Source: Cylindrotheca closterium (taxonomy: Eukaryota > Bacillariophyta > Bacillariophyceae > Bacillariales > Bacillariaceae). From it: 64,000 nucleotides of DNA. Below the pieces are notes generated by a model that saw nothing but the letters and a program-made list of their open reading frames with translations, was not told the DNA's origin and did no database searches. Positions 31,921 to 41,750 of this stretch are shown in pieces. Each line of letters starts with the position of its first letter. Within the stretch, counting starts at the first letter, position 1. A program made the translations under genes and the position numbers. The DNA is taken from contig CAKOGP040001770.1 in NCBI GenBank assembly GCA_933822405.4, forward strand, positions 310,001-374,000, written 5' to 3'.

Positions 31921-32421
31921 TTGGATCGAGGACAATCGGTCATCTGTATTCATGTCATTTTATTTTAAAATCATAAGAATAGGAGATATTAACCCATCCA
32001 TGTTTTGGACTCGGCCCTGATAATACAAACGTATCCACGAATTCATGAAGGTTGAGATAAACCCTTCCAAATCTGATGAAAAAATCAGAATTAGTTTATC
32101 ATCCTTTTTTGTCGACCATTTTCATGCCAGTTTGATCATTTTTATATATTCGGAACACGCATTTATTGTGGCGGGTTTGAAGATAATCTAACGTAGACGA
32201 AAGCTCGAGAACGAATCATTGGATTCCTTTCATCATACTGACGACGGTCGAACGACCGTCACAATAGCATTGCTCAGCAACACCAAGTCCGATCAGTTTA
32301 TCGAACTTGTGTGCGAGTATACGTCAAGAAATAAGGTTTATCCAAAGGGTTAGGGTTAGGCTTAACCAATCCTGCCATTAGTCAGAACCCAACAGCATCG
32401 TAAAACCAATTACAACCAGCC
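31921..32421. other. intergenic region upstream of the trefoil gene
   Basis: Holds the KIX 3' UTR, the dispersed element at 32185-32325, and a short GGTTAGGGTTAGG stretch near 32349. The last ~40 bases (AACCCAACAGCATC...) are shared with the 5' flank of the right-arm trefoil gene and probably are its 5' UTR. Confidence 0.5.
32185..32325 (+). repeat. dispersed ~140-bp element, copy B
   Basis: Counterpart of 7496-7637, with the same blocks in order. Here the central palindrome is cleaner: GACGGTCG-AA-CGACCGTC. The element is missing at the corresponding place in the right arm (about 51290-51350), where the flanking GGCGGGTTTGAAGA and CCCAACAGCATC remain, so it was either inserted in the left arm or lost from the right. 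Confidence 0.65.
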
Positions 32422-33165
32422 ATGAAACGCTTCAAAACCACCATGAAACGCTTTAAAAACACGATGAAACGAAAGCAATCTAGCCTTAAGGGGGCAACCG
32501 AAGACATCTGCAATGCTACACGCACAGACACCGCCCGCTCATTCGATGATGTCAAGAACGTGGGCATCAACGAAGTTGCCTATCGCCTTGTCGGAACCCC
32601 CATCCGTATCAGCTGTAACGGAGGATATTTGGCTGCCGAGGATGGCAAGATCAAGACAGGATATTTCTTTGACGATCCTTCTGAATTTGTCATGGAGTAC
32701 GTCCTTGTCGATGACACCAACGGTAAAAACAGTAATTTGAGAGGAAGGAAGAAGGCGACAGGATCCCAAAACTTGGTGGCATTCCGACTGAAAGATACCA
32801 ATCTATATCTTTCTCAAAATCCGTACGGCAAATTGGCTAAAGCCGAAGCATTGAACAGTATTGCTGCGCTTCCTATTCCTCCAGAAATATCTCGAGAGAT
32901 TGTAGACTTTGCCGTGGGTCAAGAGAACATTTCTTTCGAAGGCGAAGGCTTTGATTATCGAGCCATGCAACTGGAACAAGGACCACCAGGACTGCTGCAA
33001 CAATTTACTCTCGAAGGATTGAGATTGAATCAAGTAGGCGTCAAGTCTGTCTACGGAAAATACTGGAGAGGGCCGCATTTGTCGAATACTGTAATGCAGT
33101 CCTCCCATCAACTAGACGAGGAAGACTTTTCCTTTTCTCGTGTTAGAGATTGGCGTAAAAAATGA
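32422..33165 (+). CDS. beta-trefoil (fascin/actin-crosslinking-like) protein, left-arm copy
   Basis: Single exon, 247 aa. After a basic N-terminus with three MKRF/MKR repeats, the body contains repeated strand patterns typical of a beta-trefoil: GTPIRISCNGGYLAAEDGKI, VAFRLKDTNLYLSQNPYGKL, and VGVKSVYGKYWRGP near the C-terminus. The last one resembles the fascin-type hairpin (x-V-x-L-x-[AS]-x-N/Y-G-[KR]-Y). Fascin-like trefoils bind actin or sugars. No signal peptide or catalytic motif. A diverged copy (235 aa) is at 50541-51248. It points toward the ADP-ribosyltransferase gene with a tandem repeat between. Function unknown; fold assignment is by pattern only. Confidence 0.7.
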   Translation: MKRFKTTMKRFKNTMKRKQSSLKGATEDICNATRTDTARSFDDVKNVGINEVAYRLVGTPIRISCNGGYLAAEDGKIKTGYFFDDPSEFVMEYVLVDDTNGKNSNLRGRKKATGSQNLVAFRLKDTNLYLSQNPYGKLAKAEALNSIAALPIPPEISREIVDFAVGQENISFEGEGFDYRAMQLEQGPPGLLQQFTLEGLRLNQVGVKSVYGKYWRGPHLSNTVMQSSHQLDEEDFSFSRVRDWRKK

Positions 33166-33540
33166 CAGCATTACAATAGATAAATAGAAAGCATATGATA
33201 CATAGATAGAAAAAGCATTTGATGAAATGATTCCTTCGACACGGTATCTTTGCTAGTAAACCCCAATCGGTGGTTATCTTTCTTCTTTTTTTAAAAGCAT
33301 CTACTAAAATGGGTCTTGCCAGCAACAATTTTATGACTAATTTACAATGTTCTTCCCATAAATTCTTCAACTTCCAAACTCATTCATTCATCAGCAGGAC
33401 GCGCCGAAAAGAAGCGGGTCATTAAACTTACCATATACTTACAAGTTCAGATCGACATCAATATTCTCCGCCATTCTCCCATTTATAAGCTGTACTCTTT
33501 GGTTGTCGCCCCATTAGGCAATAAAACATTGCAACTTGCA

Positions 33541-34198
33541 TGACACGGACACAATCCAAATCAATCCCAGCCCTCCGCGCCCCAACAGAATAAACTGATG
33601 GGGTACTCCTTGAGGCCATCCTCAAGAATTGGAAGAGATTACTCGGATCTGGGATATGATTTGGCTTCAAAGGACCGCTTATCAAGGCCCTTGCCGATCT
33701 CAGATATGCAGCCCCATCATACGAGGGTGGGCGGTAACATCCAATCACAGCAAGGCCCTATGAAATCGTCAGGCTCGGAGCTTCCTTTTACAATCCCAAC
33801 AGGAGACCAAACCTACTGGAACCGTAAATTCAACAACCAAAGCCGTCCGAAGGATCCCTTGGTCCCGAAACGACGCAAACACAGTCCAAATCAATCCCAA
33901 CCCTCCGCGCCCCAACAGAATAAACTGATGGGGTACTCCTTGAGGCCATCCTCAAGAATTGGAGGAGATTACTCGGATCTGGGATATGATTTGGCTTCAA
34001 AGGCCCGCTTATCAAGGCCCTTGCCGATCTCAGATATGCAGCCCCACCATACGAGGGTGGGCGGTAACATCCAATCACAGCAAGGCCCCATCAAATCATC
34101 AGGCTCGGTGCTTCCTCTGCAATCCCAATGGGTGACCAAACCCACTAGAACCGTAAAGGTTGCAACCAAAGCCGTCTGACGGATCCTTTGGTCCCAAC
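33541..34198 (+). repeat. 330-bp tandem repeat, two units (left arm)
   Basis: The sequence starting ATGGGGTACTCC at 33598 recurs at 33928, a period of exactly 330 bp (110 codons). The two units differ by scattered substitutions. The same two-unit array is inverted in the right arm (about 49430-50090, period ~329). Confidence 0.9.
33598..34179 (+). CDS. repeat-encoded open frame, 2 x 110 codons (uncertain gene)
   Basis: The two repeat units are read in one open frame of 193 codons, giving a Ser/Pro/Gln/Arg-rich protein with repeated LMGYSLRPSSRIG...DYSDLGYDLASK and GGNIQSQQGP. The frame is kept across both units because the period is a multiple of three. In the right arm the same frame is open only within each unit: a stop (GTC TGA) and a 1-bp change break it. 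This is either a recently evolved protein or a non-coding repeat whose open frame is fortuitous. Composition (few hydrophobics) suggests disorder. No expression signals could be judged. Confidence 0.35.
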   Translation: MGYSLRPSSRIGRDYSDLGYDLASKDRLSRPLPISDMQPHHTRVGGNIQSQQGPMKSSGSELPFTIPTGDQTYWNRKFNNQSRPKDPLVPKRRKHSPNQSQPSAPQQNKLMGYSLRPSSRIGGDYSDLGYDLASKARLSRPLPISDMQPHHTRVGGNIQSQQGPIKSSGSVLPLQSQWVTKPTRTVKVATKAV

Positions 34199-34358
34199 AC
34201 ATGAAAAAAGAAAACTCCCCTTGGCGAAAAGACGCCGGGAAGGACTAACAGCAACATCGCCACCATCATATATCATCTTCTCCCAAAACACCAACAGTAC
34301 AAGTTCTCGACTTGACTCCATCTTCCATTCGCTGTCCAATTAGCCAAAGATCTCGAAA

Positions 34359-35417
34359 TTACACCATTTCGTGCAATTCCACGCGAGTGATTGTCCCCTC
34401 CACGCCTGCCTCAATGTGTCCAGGGGCGACAGAAGCAATGCGAAACAGTGTGCTTGGAGCAAAAAGAACTTCTTCTTCTTTCTTGCACCGAGAGAATTGC
34501 TTCACATTGACACCATTGCAATGACTCGTCAATACAAAAAGGTACCGCGCTTCGTCTACCTTCTGTTTCGCCAAAAAGTCAACAGCAATCGACTTGTGGA
34601 GACTGGTGCTGTAAAAACCTTCATCAGACATGGTAGCTCCGACTTGTGGTACAAAAGGGAGACTCCCTGACCCACGAAACAAGGTCTTCTTGCTGTTGCA
34701 GACTTTGAGTTCTCCCCAGCGGAGTCCAATCTTGAATGCCATGATCGCATCCTTGATGGTCCTTTGCAGTCCTTCCTCCTGGGAGTCGACGGTTCCAGAT
34801 CGCAAAGCTTCGTTGATTTTGCGGTACTCGTTTGTAGTGTAGGTTTCCAAAGCCTTGGCAAATTCATAGTTCTTGAATTTCTGGCGGCGTTCTTGGTTCT
34901 TGGTAAAGCGCTTTCGGAACTCTTTGTGTCGGCGACAACAAAGAAGTTTTTGAAACTTTGCAGTGACGGCAGCGCAAGCAGTGCGAACAAAACGAGGGCA
35001 AGAAGTAGCCTTTTTGGATGCCGCACGCTTTCGGCTTTGAGATCGAGGTTTCGATTTCGATTTCGACTTGGAATTGGATGGTGGTGGAAGTGAAACCGAA
35101 GCAGCAGAAGAAGCAGAAGCAGAAACCGAAGAATCAGAAGATTTGAGAGCTAGTCTCAAACTGTATCGGCTGTGATTCTTCCATCCAGATCCCAATTCTT
35201 GGTGTGCTTGAAGGGCCAATCGAAGACTGGAACGGGGAGAGATTGAGACAGTGTTAGAGAAAGATTCAATTGGAGAGCTTTCGCTGTTGGGGAGAAAGGA
35301 TAAGATGTTGTCGATGATGGTGATGTTGCTGTTGGTCAATGTCATCTGGTCGATGACGGTAATGGTCTTGGTGGTCTTGGTCTTGTTGTTTGATAGAGTT
35401 ACGTTAAAAGTCTTCAT
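34359..35417 (-). CDS. mono-ADP-ribosyltransferase-fold protein, left-arm copy
   Basis: Single exon, 352 aa. The N-terminal ~115 residues are Ser/Thr-rich; ~116-182 is very basic with SKSKSK and Arg/Lys clusters, plausibly nuclear-targeting or nucleic-acid-binding. The C-terminal domain (~185-352) shows the R-S-E class ADP-ribosyltransferase pattern: helix YTTNEYRKINEALRSG, Arg248 in LFRGSG, the STS motif at 270-272 in GFYSTSLHKSIAVDF, and the catalytic ExE at 314-316 just before VLFAPSTLFRI. Enzymes of this class (Arg-specific ecto-ARTs, VIP2-like and C3-like proteins) transfer ADP-ribose from NAD+ to a protein. All three signature positions are intact. No signal peptide, so it is likely intracellular. 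A near-identical copy is at 48201-49259. Confidence 0.8.
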   Translation of the reverse strand: MKTFNVTLSNNKTKTTKTITVIDQMTLTNSNITIIDNILSFLPNSESSPIESFSNTVSISPRSSLRLALQAHQELGSGWKNHSRYSLRLALKSSDSSVSASASSAASVSLPPPSNSKSKSKSKPRSQSRKRAASKKATSCPRFVRTACAAVTAKFQKLLCCRRHKEFRKRFTKNQERRQKFKNYEFAKALETYTTNEYRKINEALRSGTVDSQEEGLQRTIKDAIMAFKIGLRWGELKVCNSKKTLFRGSGSLPFVPQVGATMSDEGFYSTSLHKSIAVDFLAKQKVDEARYLFVLTSHCNGVNVKQFSRCKKEEEVLFAPSTLFRIASVAPGHIEAGVEGTITRVELHEMV

Positions 35418-35890
35418 ATTCTTGTGATTGTGAGCTTTTCCCCTGCCTGAAATTCCATCGTCAATCTTGGTTCAGTCCATCGTGTTGCCTGTCACGGCAA
35501 ACTAGGCTCAAAAGATCGTCTTTTTTGAGTCGTGCGTCGCAAGATCGAAGAGGAAACACGGGCAAAAGCTTGGAGAAAGAAACGCCTCGATCGTCCAGCG
35601 AAAGTTGGTTGTTGTATTGTCACGTTGTTACGTTGTTACGTTGTTACGTTGCCATGGTGCTACCGACATCTGTTCTCACCATCATCACGGTGATTTTGAT
35701 TTGATTTGATTTCTTAGTTTTATCATCGAACGGTTTGAGCAATGTGCGTGCACAGTGTCGACGGCTGGACGACTATCTTGGTCGACTAGGTCGATCATAC
35801 AAGCCCACGGTCGACGAACGAGCAACGAATGAATCAATCTCGCCCATCAACAAATTTAGTTTTCGAAGACAACAATAAACATCACCAAAG
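35418..35890. other. upstream region of the ADP-ribosyltransferase gene and inner duplication edge
   Basis: Contains a short ACGTTGTT-type microrepeat near 35608-35650 and ends the duplicated block at 35798. The following ~90 bases are unique and lead into the NYN-MPE-RuvC gene. No gene seen. Confidence 0.5.
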
Positions 35891-38294
35891 ATGCTCATCG
35901 GAAGATGGGTTCTGTTTCTGTTGGCAACCAAATACAAGGATGTACATAATGCAATCCAGAGAATAAAGAATTCGAATGATGGAACGGTATGGATTGATGT
36001 TGAAAATGTCCGAGGGAAGTCTGGATTTGAAATGGACCATCATGAGGTGTTGAACAAGACAAGTCGTTGGACAAAGCATCATGGACTTGAAGGAAAAGTC
36101 ATCGCAGTAGTTGATCATGGATCAGAAACGACTGCAGTCTATCTCAATGATCTTGATATAGCTGTAACATTCTCGGGCCGAGAGAAGGCAGATGACGTTA
36201 TTGCAAATGCTGTTGGTCGTTTTGACGCATCCATTGTGGTGACGGCAGATGGAGGCTTGCGATCACGATGCACGAGGGCGGGTGGGAAGAATGTGATCAA
36301 CATTGATCCAGTACGATTCATCGATGATTTGGAAGCTACGTCCGAAGGAGATTTGCCACACGAGATGCAGAATACAGAGCAAGATTCTCCTGGAACAAGG
36401 AGTGATATGGAAAGAAGGATGGAGGAGGAGATCAAAATCCGAGCGCAGCTGTTGGATGCAGAAATACAGTTAGGGAAGAAAAAGAAGGCAACGAACAAGA
36501 GAAAAAAGAAATTGCAAGCGAAGATTGCTAATCTGCGAACGAGACTTGCGTCAAGAGGCAAATCGCTGTTGCATGAGATGACTGACGTTTCCATGAGCGA
36601 GACAGCTGATCCAATGGAGCAAGAGAAGCTGCTCGCACGGTGGCAAGAGCTACGACAAAAGTTTTCCCGTCGGGAACAAACAGGAGACAGAATTATATTA
36701 GCAGAATGGCTTCGACGCCAATTGGTGACGTCGTCCGCTGCTTCAACAGAGTTTGCTGAAGCAGAACTATCCCCTGCAAGGGCTTTTGTGAGGCACCTCA
36801 ATCAGGGCGATCTGTCCATATCCCTTCAGAATGAGGCTGAGAGCGAAGCTTCGAGTAATCTTTCAAGCCAGCCGGGAGTTTCGACGTTTGAATTGTTGAG
36901 CCAACAAAAAGACGACTATGTCAATCAGGACGAAGTCAAAATGACGGTGGTTTCGGATACGCATGGCTTTGAAAGCCAGCTCACGAATGACGGAACAGCA
37001 TCCACTCTTCTACCAGAAACCGACCTCCTCCTTCACCTTGGCGATTTCGCTGTCGATTCGTACAAGTCCAAAGAGAGAGGATTGGAAGACTTTGACAAAT
37101 GGCTTGCTATGCAACCACACAAGTACAAGATTGTGGTTCGGGGAAACCATGATCCATTGAAATATGACTTCCCTATTTCAGGGGCTTGGTACATAACAGA
37201 GCCGTGCACCGCAACAATTGAGAATCTGACGTTGGGTTTTGTTCCATGTGAGTTTGCCTGTATGCATGGACAGCCTCCCCTTTGCGATCTATTGACTCTG
37301 AAATAATTATCCTCTTTATCATCTGGTAGACGCCCCGGCGCGAAAGCTTGCAGCTTCTGGAAAGCTCCCGAAAGAATGCGATGTCTTTGTGTCGCATATT
37401 CCACCTTTCAAAGTGCTGGACAGAACACTCACCAAACAAAACGTTGGTAGTTCGTTCTTGTCAAAAGTTGTTCGTTCCATGAAGGGAAAAGCTACTCCAC
37501 GACTTTGGCTTTGTGGACACATCCATGAGGCCAGAGGCCAAATGAAGCAAAAATTTGGGGACTCTGTGATAACAACTGTTGTGAATGCTGCAAATGCCAA
37601 TTCGGGGAGAGCTACCGGTGTAGTGCATGGGCCCATTACTATTTGTATTAATACTACTGACTCTACTGAGATCGGCATTAAGGGGCTTGGAGAAAGGCAT
37701 AGGGGTCAGTTGGAGCCTATACCTTCCCACTTTCAAAATGACCAGCAGCGTGAAAATGAGTTGCTGTTGGCTGTGGATCTGGGACTGAAAACTGGGTTTG
37801 CTCTTTTCAACAAGCAAGGGCAACTACTGCGGTACGAACAACATCTTTTCCACAAAGACAAATTAGATGAAGAAATCAAGACCATAGTAGACGGCTGGGA
37901 ATCTGATATGCAGGCAATCGAAGCAATCGGCAGTGAAGAACCTTTGACCGTTACAAAAATTGCGGTAGAAGGAGGGGACATTGCTATCTTGAACGCATGG
38001 GAATCGGCAACCAAGGACGTCTCGATAACTCGGATATCGCCTGAAGAATGGCGTTTTCATCTATTGAGCGAGAAAGAGCGGACCTCTGGTGCGACATCCA
38101 AAGCTGCAGCCAGGCTGATAGCTCGTCAGGTGGTCAGTGATTTTGGTATCATGGGCAATCACCAAGGAAAGTTCAAGACGGATGTAGCTGAAGCTGTTGT
38201 GCTGGGTTTCTATGTATGCAAAAAGCTTGGCTGGGTAACTCGGGATCCAGTCGTTCGTCGATATACAAACGGAAATGTTGTTGTACCAAGATAA
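35891..38294 (+). CDS. NYN ribonuclease / metallophosphoesterase / RuvC-like nuclease fusion
   Basis: Two exons, 35891-37247 and 37330-38294, with an 82-nt GT-AG intron in phase 1 that splits a Tyr codon; 773 aa. Domain 1 (~30-145) looks like a YacP-type NYN/PIN nuclease: VWIDVENVRG, VIAVVDHG, GREKADDVIANAV, IVVTADGGLRSRC, with the expected Asp residues. A Lys/Glu coiled coil follows (~165-215). Domain 2 (~348-560) is a calcineurin-like phosphoesterase of the MPPED type: VVSDTHG, LHLGDFAVDS, RGNHDP, then VSHIPPFKVLD and LCGHIHEARG. Domain 3 (~615-773) starts LLLAVDLGLKTGFALF, has VEGG at the second acidic position and FKTDVAEAVVLGFY near the end, the D-E-D layout of RuvC/RNase H-fold resolvases. 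I know no protein with these three in one chain. A role in nucleic-acid repair or RNA decay is inference. Confidence 0.82.
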
Positions 38295-38530
38295 CTCCAA
38301 GTTTGCGATAGAAAATCAAGAGGGGGTCATACAGCACTTCACCTGTCTGTTTGTTTTTGTGATGAGATGGTGGAAACTTTTACTAGTAAGGTCTATCTTA
38401 GCTCTCTCAACTGACTGACGAGCGAGCAAGTCTCGCCGAAAACTCTCAAAATTTCGAACCCACTGTCAACAATAGTTCTGTCAGAATCTTGGCAGTGTTG
38501 TCAGCATCATCCTTTCTCTCTAATGTCAAT

Positions 38531-39994
38531 ATGCCTGTGGTCAGAGCATTTAACAAGAGTGCACAATGTATAAAAGGCATTGGTCGAACGAGAAACGTTC
38601 ATGACGATATTGCTTCAATGGAAGTTGAAAATGGCCCAGTTGTGCTGGGCGACGAGACAAGACTGGACTACAGCACGTTGTCAAGAATCCTCAATCGCAA
38701 TTCTAAAAAACTTCAACAAATATCCATAAACAACCAAGTCACTTTATCAGCAGAATATCTGGCTTTTCTGGTGTCGACTTTTCAAAAGACAACTTGTTTA
38801 CGATTGCAAGATTCTTTTCACGACGCTGCAGAATTTGGTTGTTTGGTGGCCGGTCTCGCGCAGCCTGGTGGACTTCGAGAACTGCAGATGAGTTTCTTTA
38901 CCCCACATAATCGAGACTTGAACAATCATTTGCTGCTTCTGCTCAAGGGCATTGCTTTCGCTTCCTCTCTGGAAAGACTCCATTTGCTTCTTCGGTATCG
39001 TCTTGACGTGTTGCGGCCGGCGTTGATAGATGCTATCCTTATGAACAGAACCTTGAAATCACTATGTCTAGACATTAGCTGGTATGCCGACGATGGCTTG
39101 CTTTTTCCTGAAGTATTTCAAGCTGCTGCCAGGAACAAACACATTCAAGATCTAACTCTTCGGGTTTCAGGAGGACGCCAACCTACATTGCTGAAAGAAG
39201 AAGTTTGGGTGCCTACTCTGTGTCATCAAGAATGCACCATTGAGAAAGTTTGCCTTTTTGGAATCAAATTTGGCACTGATTATGGAGAAGTGATGGGACA
39301 AAACACTTCTGTAAAGGAACTTGTGATTCAAAGCGCAGATCTCTCATTCGCCGACACCAGCAAAATATTGTACCGCTTCAAGTCACTGGTATCCGTGGAT
39401 CTAGCTTTCAACAATTTGGGAAGCATTTCAATCTTTGACAATTTTCTTCTGGGAGAGGAACCGACTTTGGAAAGTCTGAATTTAGAATGCAACAATATCA
39501 GTGAAGAAGATATGATGAACTTCTTGACAAATCTGCCAAAAATGAAAATACTCAGAAACCTCCAACTAAATGGCAACCCTATCCTTCAATCAAGATCTTG
39601 TATGCAGGCATTCAAAAGAGCTGTCTGTTCTAATACTGCATGTTTAGAAAGAGCCCAGTACTATTCAATCGGCTATGAGGAGAAAGACGATGCGAAAGGA
39701 TTTGGTTTGAATGTTCTGCCTAGCCAGTCTTCCACCACCATGGAGGAAAGCCCTCAAGGATATCAAGATATGGAGAAAATATTAATGGTTCAGCTCAGTC
39801 TCAATCGCTTTGGTCGGCGACATTTGCTGGGGGGCTCATCAAATTATTTACCCTCAAATCTTTGGCCACTTCTATTAGAAAGAGCTTCGAATCTTCGTTA
39901 TTATTCGTTAAGGGATGTATGGAAGCGACCAAGCCTTGAATGTACAAGATTGGATGTAGCCTATTGGCTATTGAGAGAAAAGATATTCGTGTGA
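38531..39994 (+). CDS. intracellular leucine-rich-repeat protein
   Basis: Single exon, 487 aa from the first ATG (38531; the open frame extends upstream without a Met). No signal peptide or membrane segment. Leu-rich repeats of the long, helix-containing kind occur through ~60-380: LQQISINNQVTLSAEYLAFL, LRELQMSFF, LERLHLLLRY, LKSLCLDISW, IQDLTLRV, VKELVIQSADLSF, LVSVDLAFNNL, LESLNLECNNISEEDMMNFL, LRNLQLNGNP. The RNase-inhibitor-like spacing suggests a protein-binding horseshoe. No partner can be named. Confidence 0.75.
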   Translation: MPVVRAFNKSAQCIKGIGRTRNVHDDIASMEVENGPVVLGDETRLDYSTLSRILNRNSKKLQQISINNQVTLSAEYLAFLVSTFQKTTCLRLQDSFHDAAEFGCLVAGLAQPGGLRELQMSFFTPHNRDLNNHLLLLLKGIAFASSLERLHLLLRYRLDVLRPALIDAILMNRTLKSLCLDISWYADDGLLFPEVFQAAARNKHIQDLTLRVSGGRQPTLLKEEVWVPTLCHQECTIEKVCLFGIKFGTDYGEVMGQNTSVKELVIQSADLSFADTSKILYRFKSLVSVDLAFNNLGSISIFDNFLLGEEPTLESLNLECNNISEEDMMNFLTNLPKMKILRNLQLNGNPILQSRSCMQAFKRAVCSNTACLERAQYYSIGYEEKDDAKGFGLNVLPSQSSTTMEESPQGYQDMEKILMVQLSLNRFGRRHLLGGSSNYLPSNLWPLLLERASNLRYYSLRDVWKRPSLECTRLDVAYWLLREKIFV

Positions 39995-40045
39995 TGATGC
40001 CTTTTGTGTGATGATTTATTCAAGGGGGGACAAAGAGTTGAAACG

Positions 40046-40112
40046 GATGCTCCCATCAATTTGACAATCTGGTTGTCCAGGATGACCCCATCCATTTGAC
40101 AATCTGGTTGTC
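40046..40112 (+). repeat. short tandem duplication
   Basis: CCCATC(A/C)ATTTGACAATC followed by TGGTTGTC occurs twice, about 34 bp apart (from 40052 and 40086), in the spacer after the LRR gene. Confidence 0.8.
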
Positions 40113-40199
40113 GCACAACACTTTCGGTGCAGTTGATAAAATGATAAATATGGTCTATGATATGGAGTATTTTCAAAATATGTAATGCCATTTTGAGGC

Positions 40200-41563
40200 T
40201 TAGGCTACGCTTTGAATCCATGCTTGTAACTCGTCCGCAATGTCCTTCCACTGAGGAACAAGCATGAGATCATGTGGTGCATCCACCATGAGAAGACCCA
40301 TCCGTTTGGTCTGTTGCCTCTTCTCTTCAATAGTTATTTCACGTGTGGCTTCTTCCCCGTTCTCTTGCATGAGCCCAAAATAGTTGGCCGTCTCGATGCA
40401 TCCCTTCTCATCGACCATGAAATCTTGCGTACCTCCAACAACTAGACAAGGAGGCAACTCGTTGACATATGATGCTCTTCCCAACCGATCCATCTTCATG
40501 GATGGCCATGGCAAATTCTTCGTATCTGTTGACACCTTGGTATCTCTGGCAAAAAACTCTTGATACTTTTGAATATCCGAGTCGGAAAGCTTGGCCATTC
40601 TAGGTATTTGTGTAACAGAAGATGTTGCAGTAGCAGCTGTAGCGGTGTCAGCAGTGTTGGCATCCGCATCCCCATTAGCTTCAGCTTCGGTATCCGGACT
40701 AGCTTCAGCTTCTTCGCCATAATCATCATCGTTGGCGGTGTCAGCAGTGTTGGCATCTGCATCCGCATTGGGTTCAGCATCTGGATTTGCTTCAGCTTCA
40801 GCTTCTTCATCATATCCAGCAACATTGGTAACATCCGTAATAGTGTCTTCATACTCTTCATTGTCGTCATTGGGACCACCAAAGAACATATCCCGACACA
40901 ACGCTGGGTCGGTCACAAACTTCTTCATGGCCATTCCTTGGACCATCTTCCAAGTGTCGCCAACAGATCGCCACATCATGCGTTTGGAGACCCGACTCAT
41001 TCCACTGGGCGGCAAGGAGCACATTGTAATGATAGCACTGAAAGAGTCTTTTGCCTTTTTGTTTTCCAGTCGCCCTCCAAATATTTCATCAGAACGATCC
41101 CTCCAAATGAGTGACTAATCAGAATTGGCTTGACAATCGGAGCTATTGATGCTTGTTCGGAAGGCGGAGCATGTACTTCAGAAGTGGTTTCAGATTCGAT
41201 GAAAAGGGATGGGATTTGTTGCAAGAAGCAATGTAAATCTTCGCAATGCTCTTGGATCGTAATTTTTCGATTGGTAGGCGTCGCATCATTGTCTCCAGCT
41301 CCGCGAAAGTTGAGTGCCACCACAGGATATCCCAGCTGAGCAAAGTATGGTATGTAATGCTCGTCCCAACACCAAGCACCATGAAAACTCCCATGGAGCA
41401 AGATGATGGGAGGAAGTGTGAACGGATAAGTCGATTCATCTGTTGGTTCGGCTTTGAATGAAACATCGTGTGGAATGGAAATGATGATGCTAGCCTTCCC
41501 GTTCTCACCACGAGAAGGCATGGGAATCTCGCGTTCTTCAATGGCTGCCATGTTACCACTCAC
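40200..41563 (-). pseudogene. alpha/beta hydrolase with one frameshift and an acidic repeat insertion
   Basis: The 5' part (41563 to ~41080) and the 3' part (~41080 to 40200) lie in different frames that together make a complete alpha/beta hydrolase. Frame 1 carries the oxyanion region LLHGSFHGAWCWD and the nucleophile elbow ISHSFGGIV. Frame 2 continues with the strand AIITMCSLPPSG, the acid region VGGTQDFMVDEKG and the catalytic His in DAPHDLMLVPQW. The frames switch within about ten bases near 41071-41080 (GGAGGGCG on the coding strand), consistent with one missing base; no intron fits. Because all catalytic residues and both frames look conserved, a sequencing error or very recent mutation is as likely as a dead gene. 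Between the elbow and acid, ~90 residues of Ala/Asp/Glu/Asn/Thr repeats (NADADANTADTA twice) are inserted in the cap. The ATG at 41551 has better context than 41563. Confidence 0.75.
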
Positions 41564-41750
41564 TGTTGCTCAAAGTATGATTGGGCCTTGCTTAATGTAG
41601 ATGACAAGAGAATGAAGTCAATCATAGCTACAGTACATCTGCCATGTTGGCGACGAGTTCGGGTTGATTTTCTGACTGATGATTTGAATTCGGATCTTTG
41701 TTCAAAGGACCGACATCTGCTCTGCATAGTACCAATCATGTTGGGATGAT

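Larger units (their letters stand above)
30925..35798 (+). repeat. left arm of a ~4.8-kb inverted segmental duplication
   Basis: This block matches about 47826-52517 in reverse complement. It covers the KIX 3' half, the trefoil gene, the 330-bp tandem repeat, the ADP-ribosyltransferase gene and its upstream region. The inner edge is sharp: the shared sequence ends with TCGATCAT at 35798 and with ATGATCGA at 47826. The outer edge is blurred near CCATCGACT (about 30941). The ADP-ribosyltransferase part is nearly identical between arms; KIX and trefoil parts show clearly more substitutions and indels. Confidence 0.92.

Noticed and set aside
32345..32370. GGTTAGGGTTAGG, telomere-like repeat
   Set aside because: Only about two units; too short to indicate a former chromosome end.
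33541..34198. CRISPR-like array
   Set aside because: The units are 330 bp, only two, without short repeats and unique spacers, and the DNA is eukaryotic.
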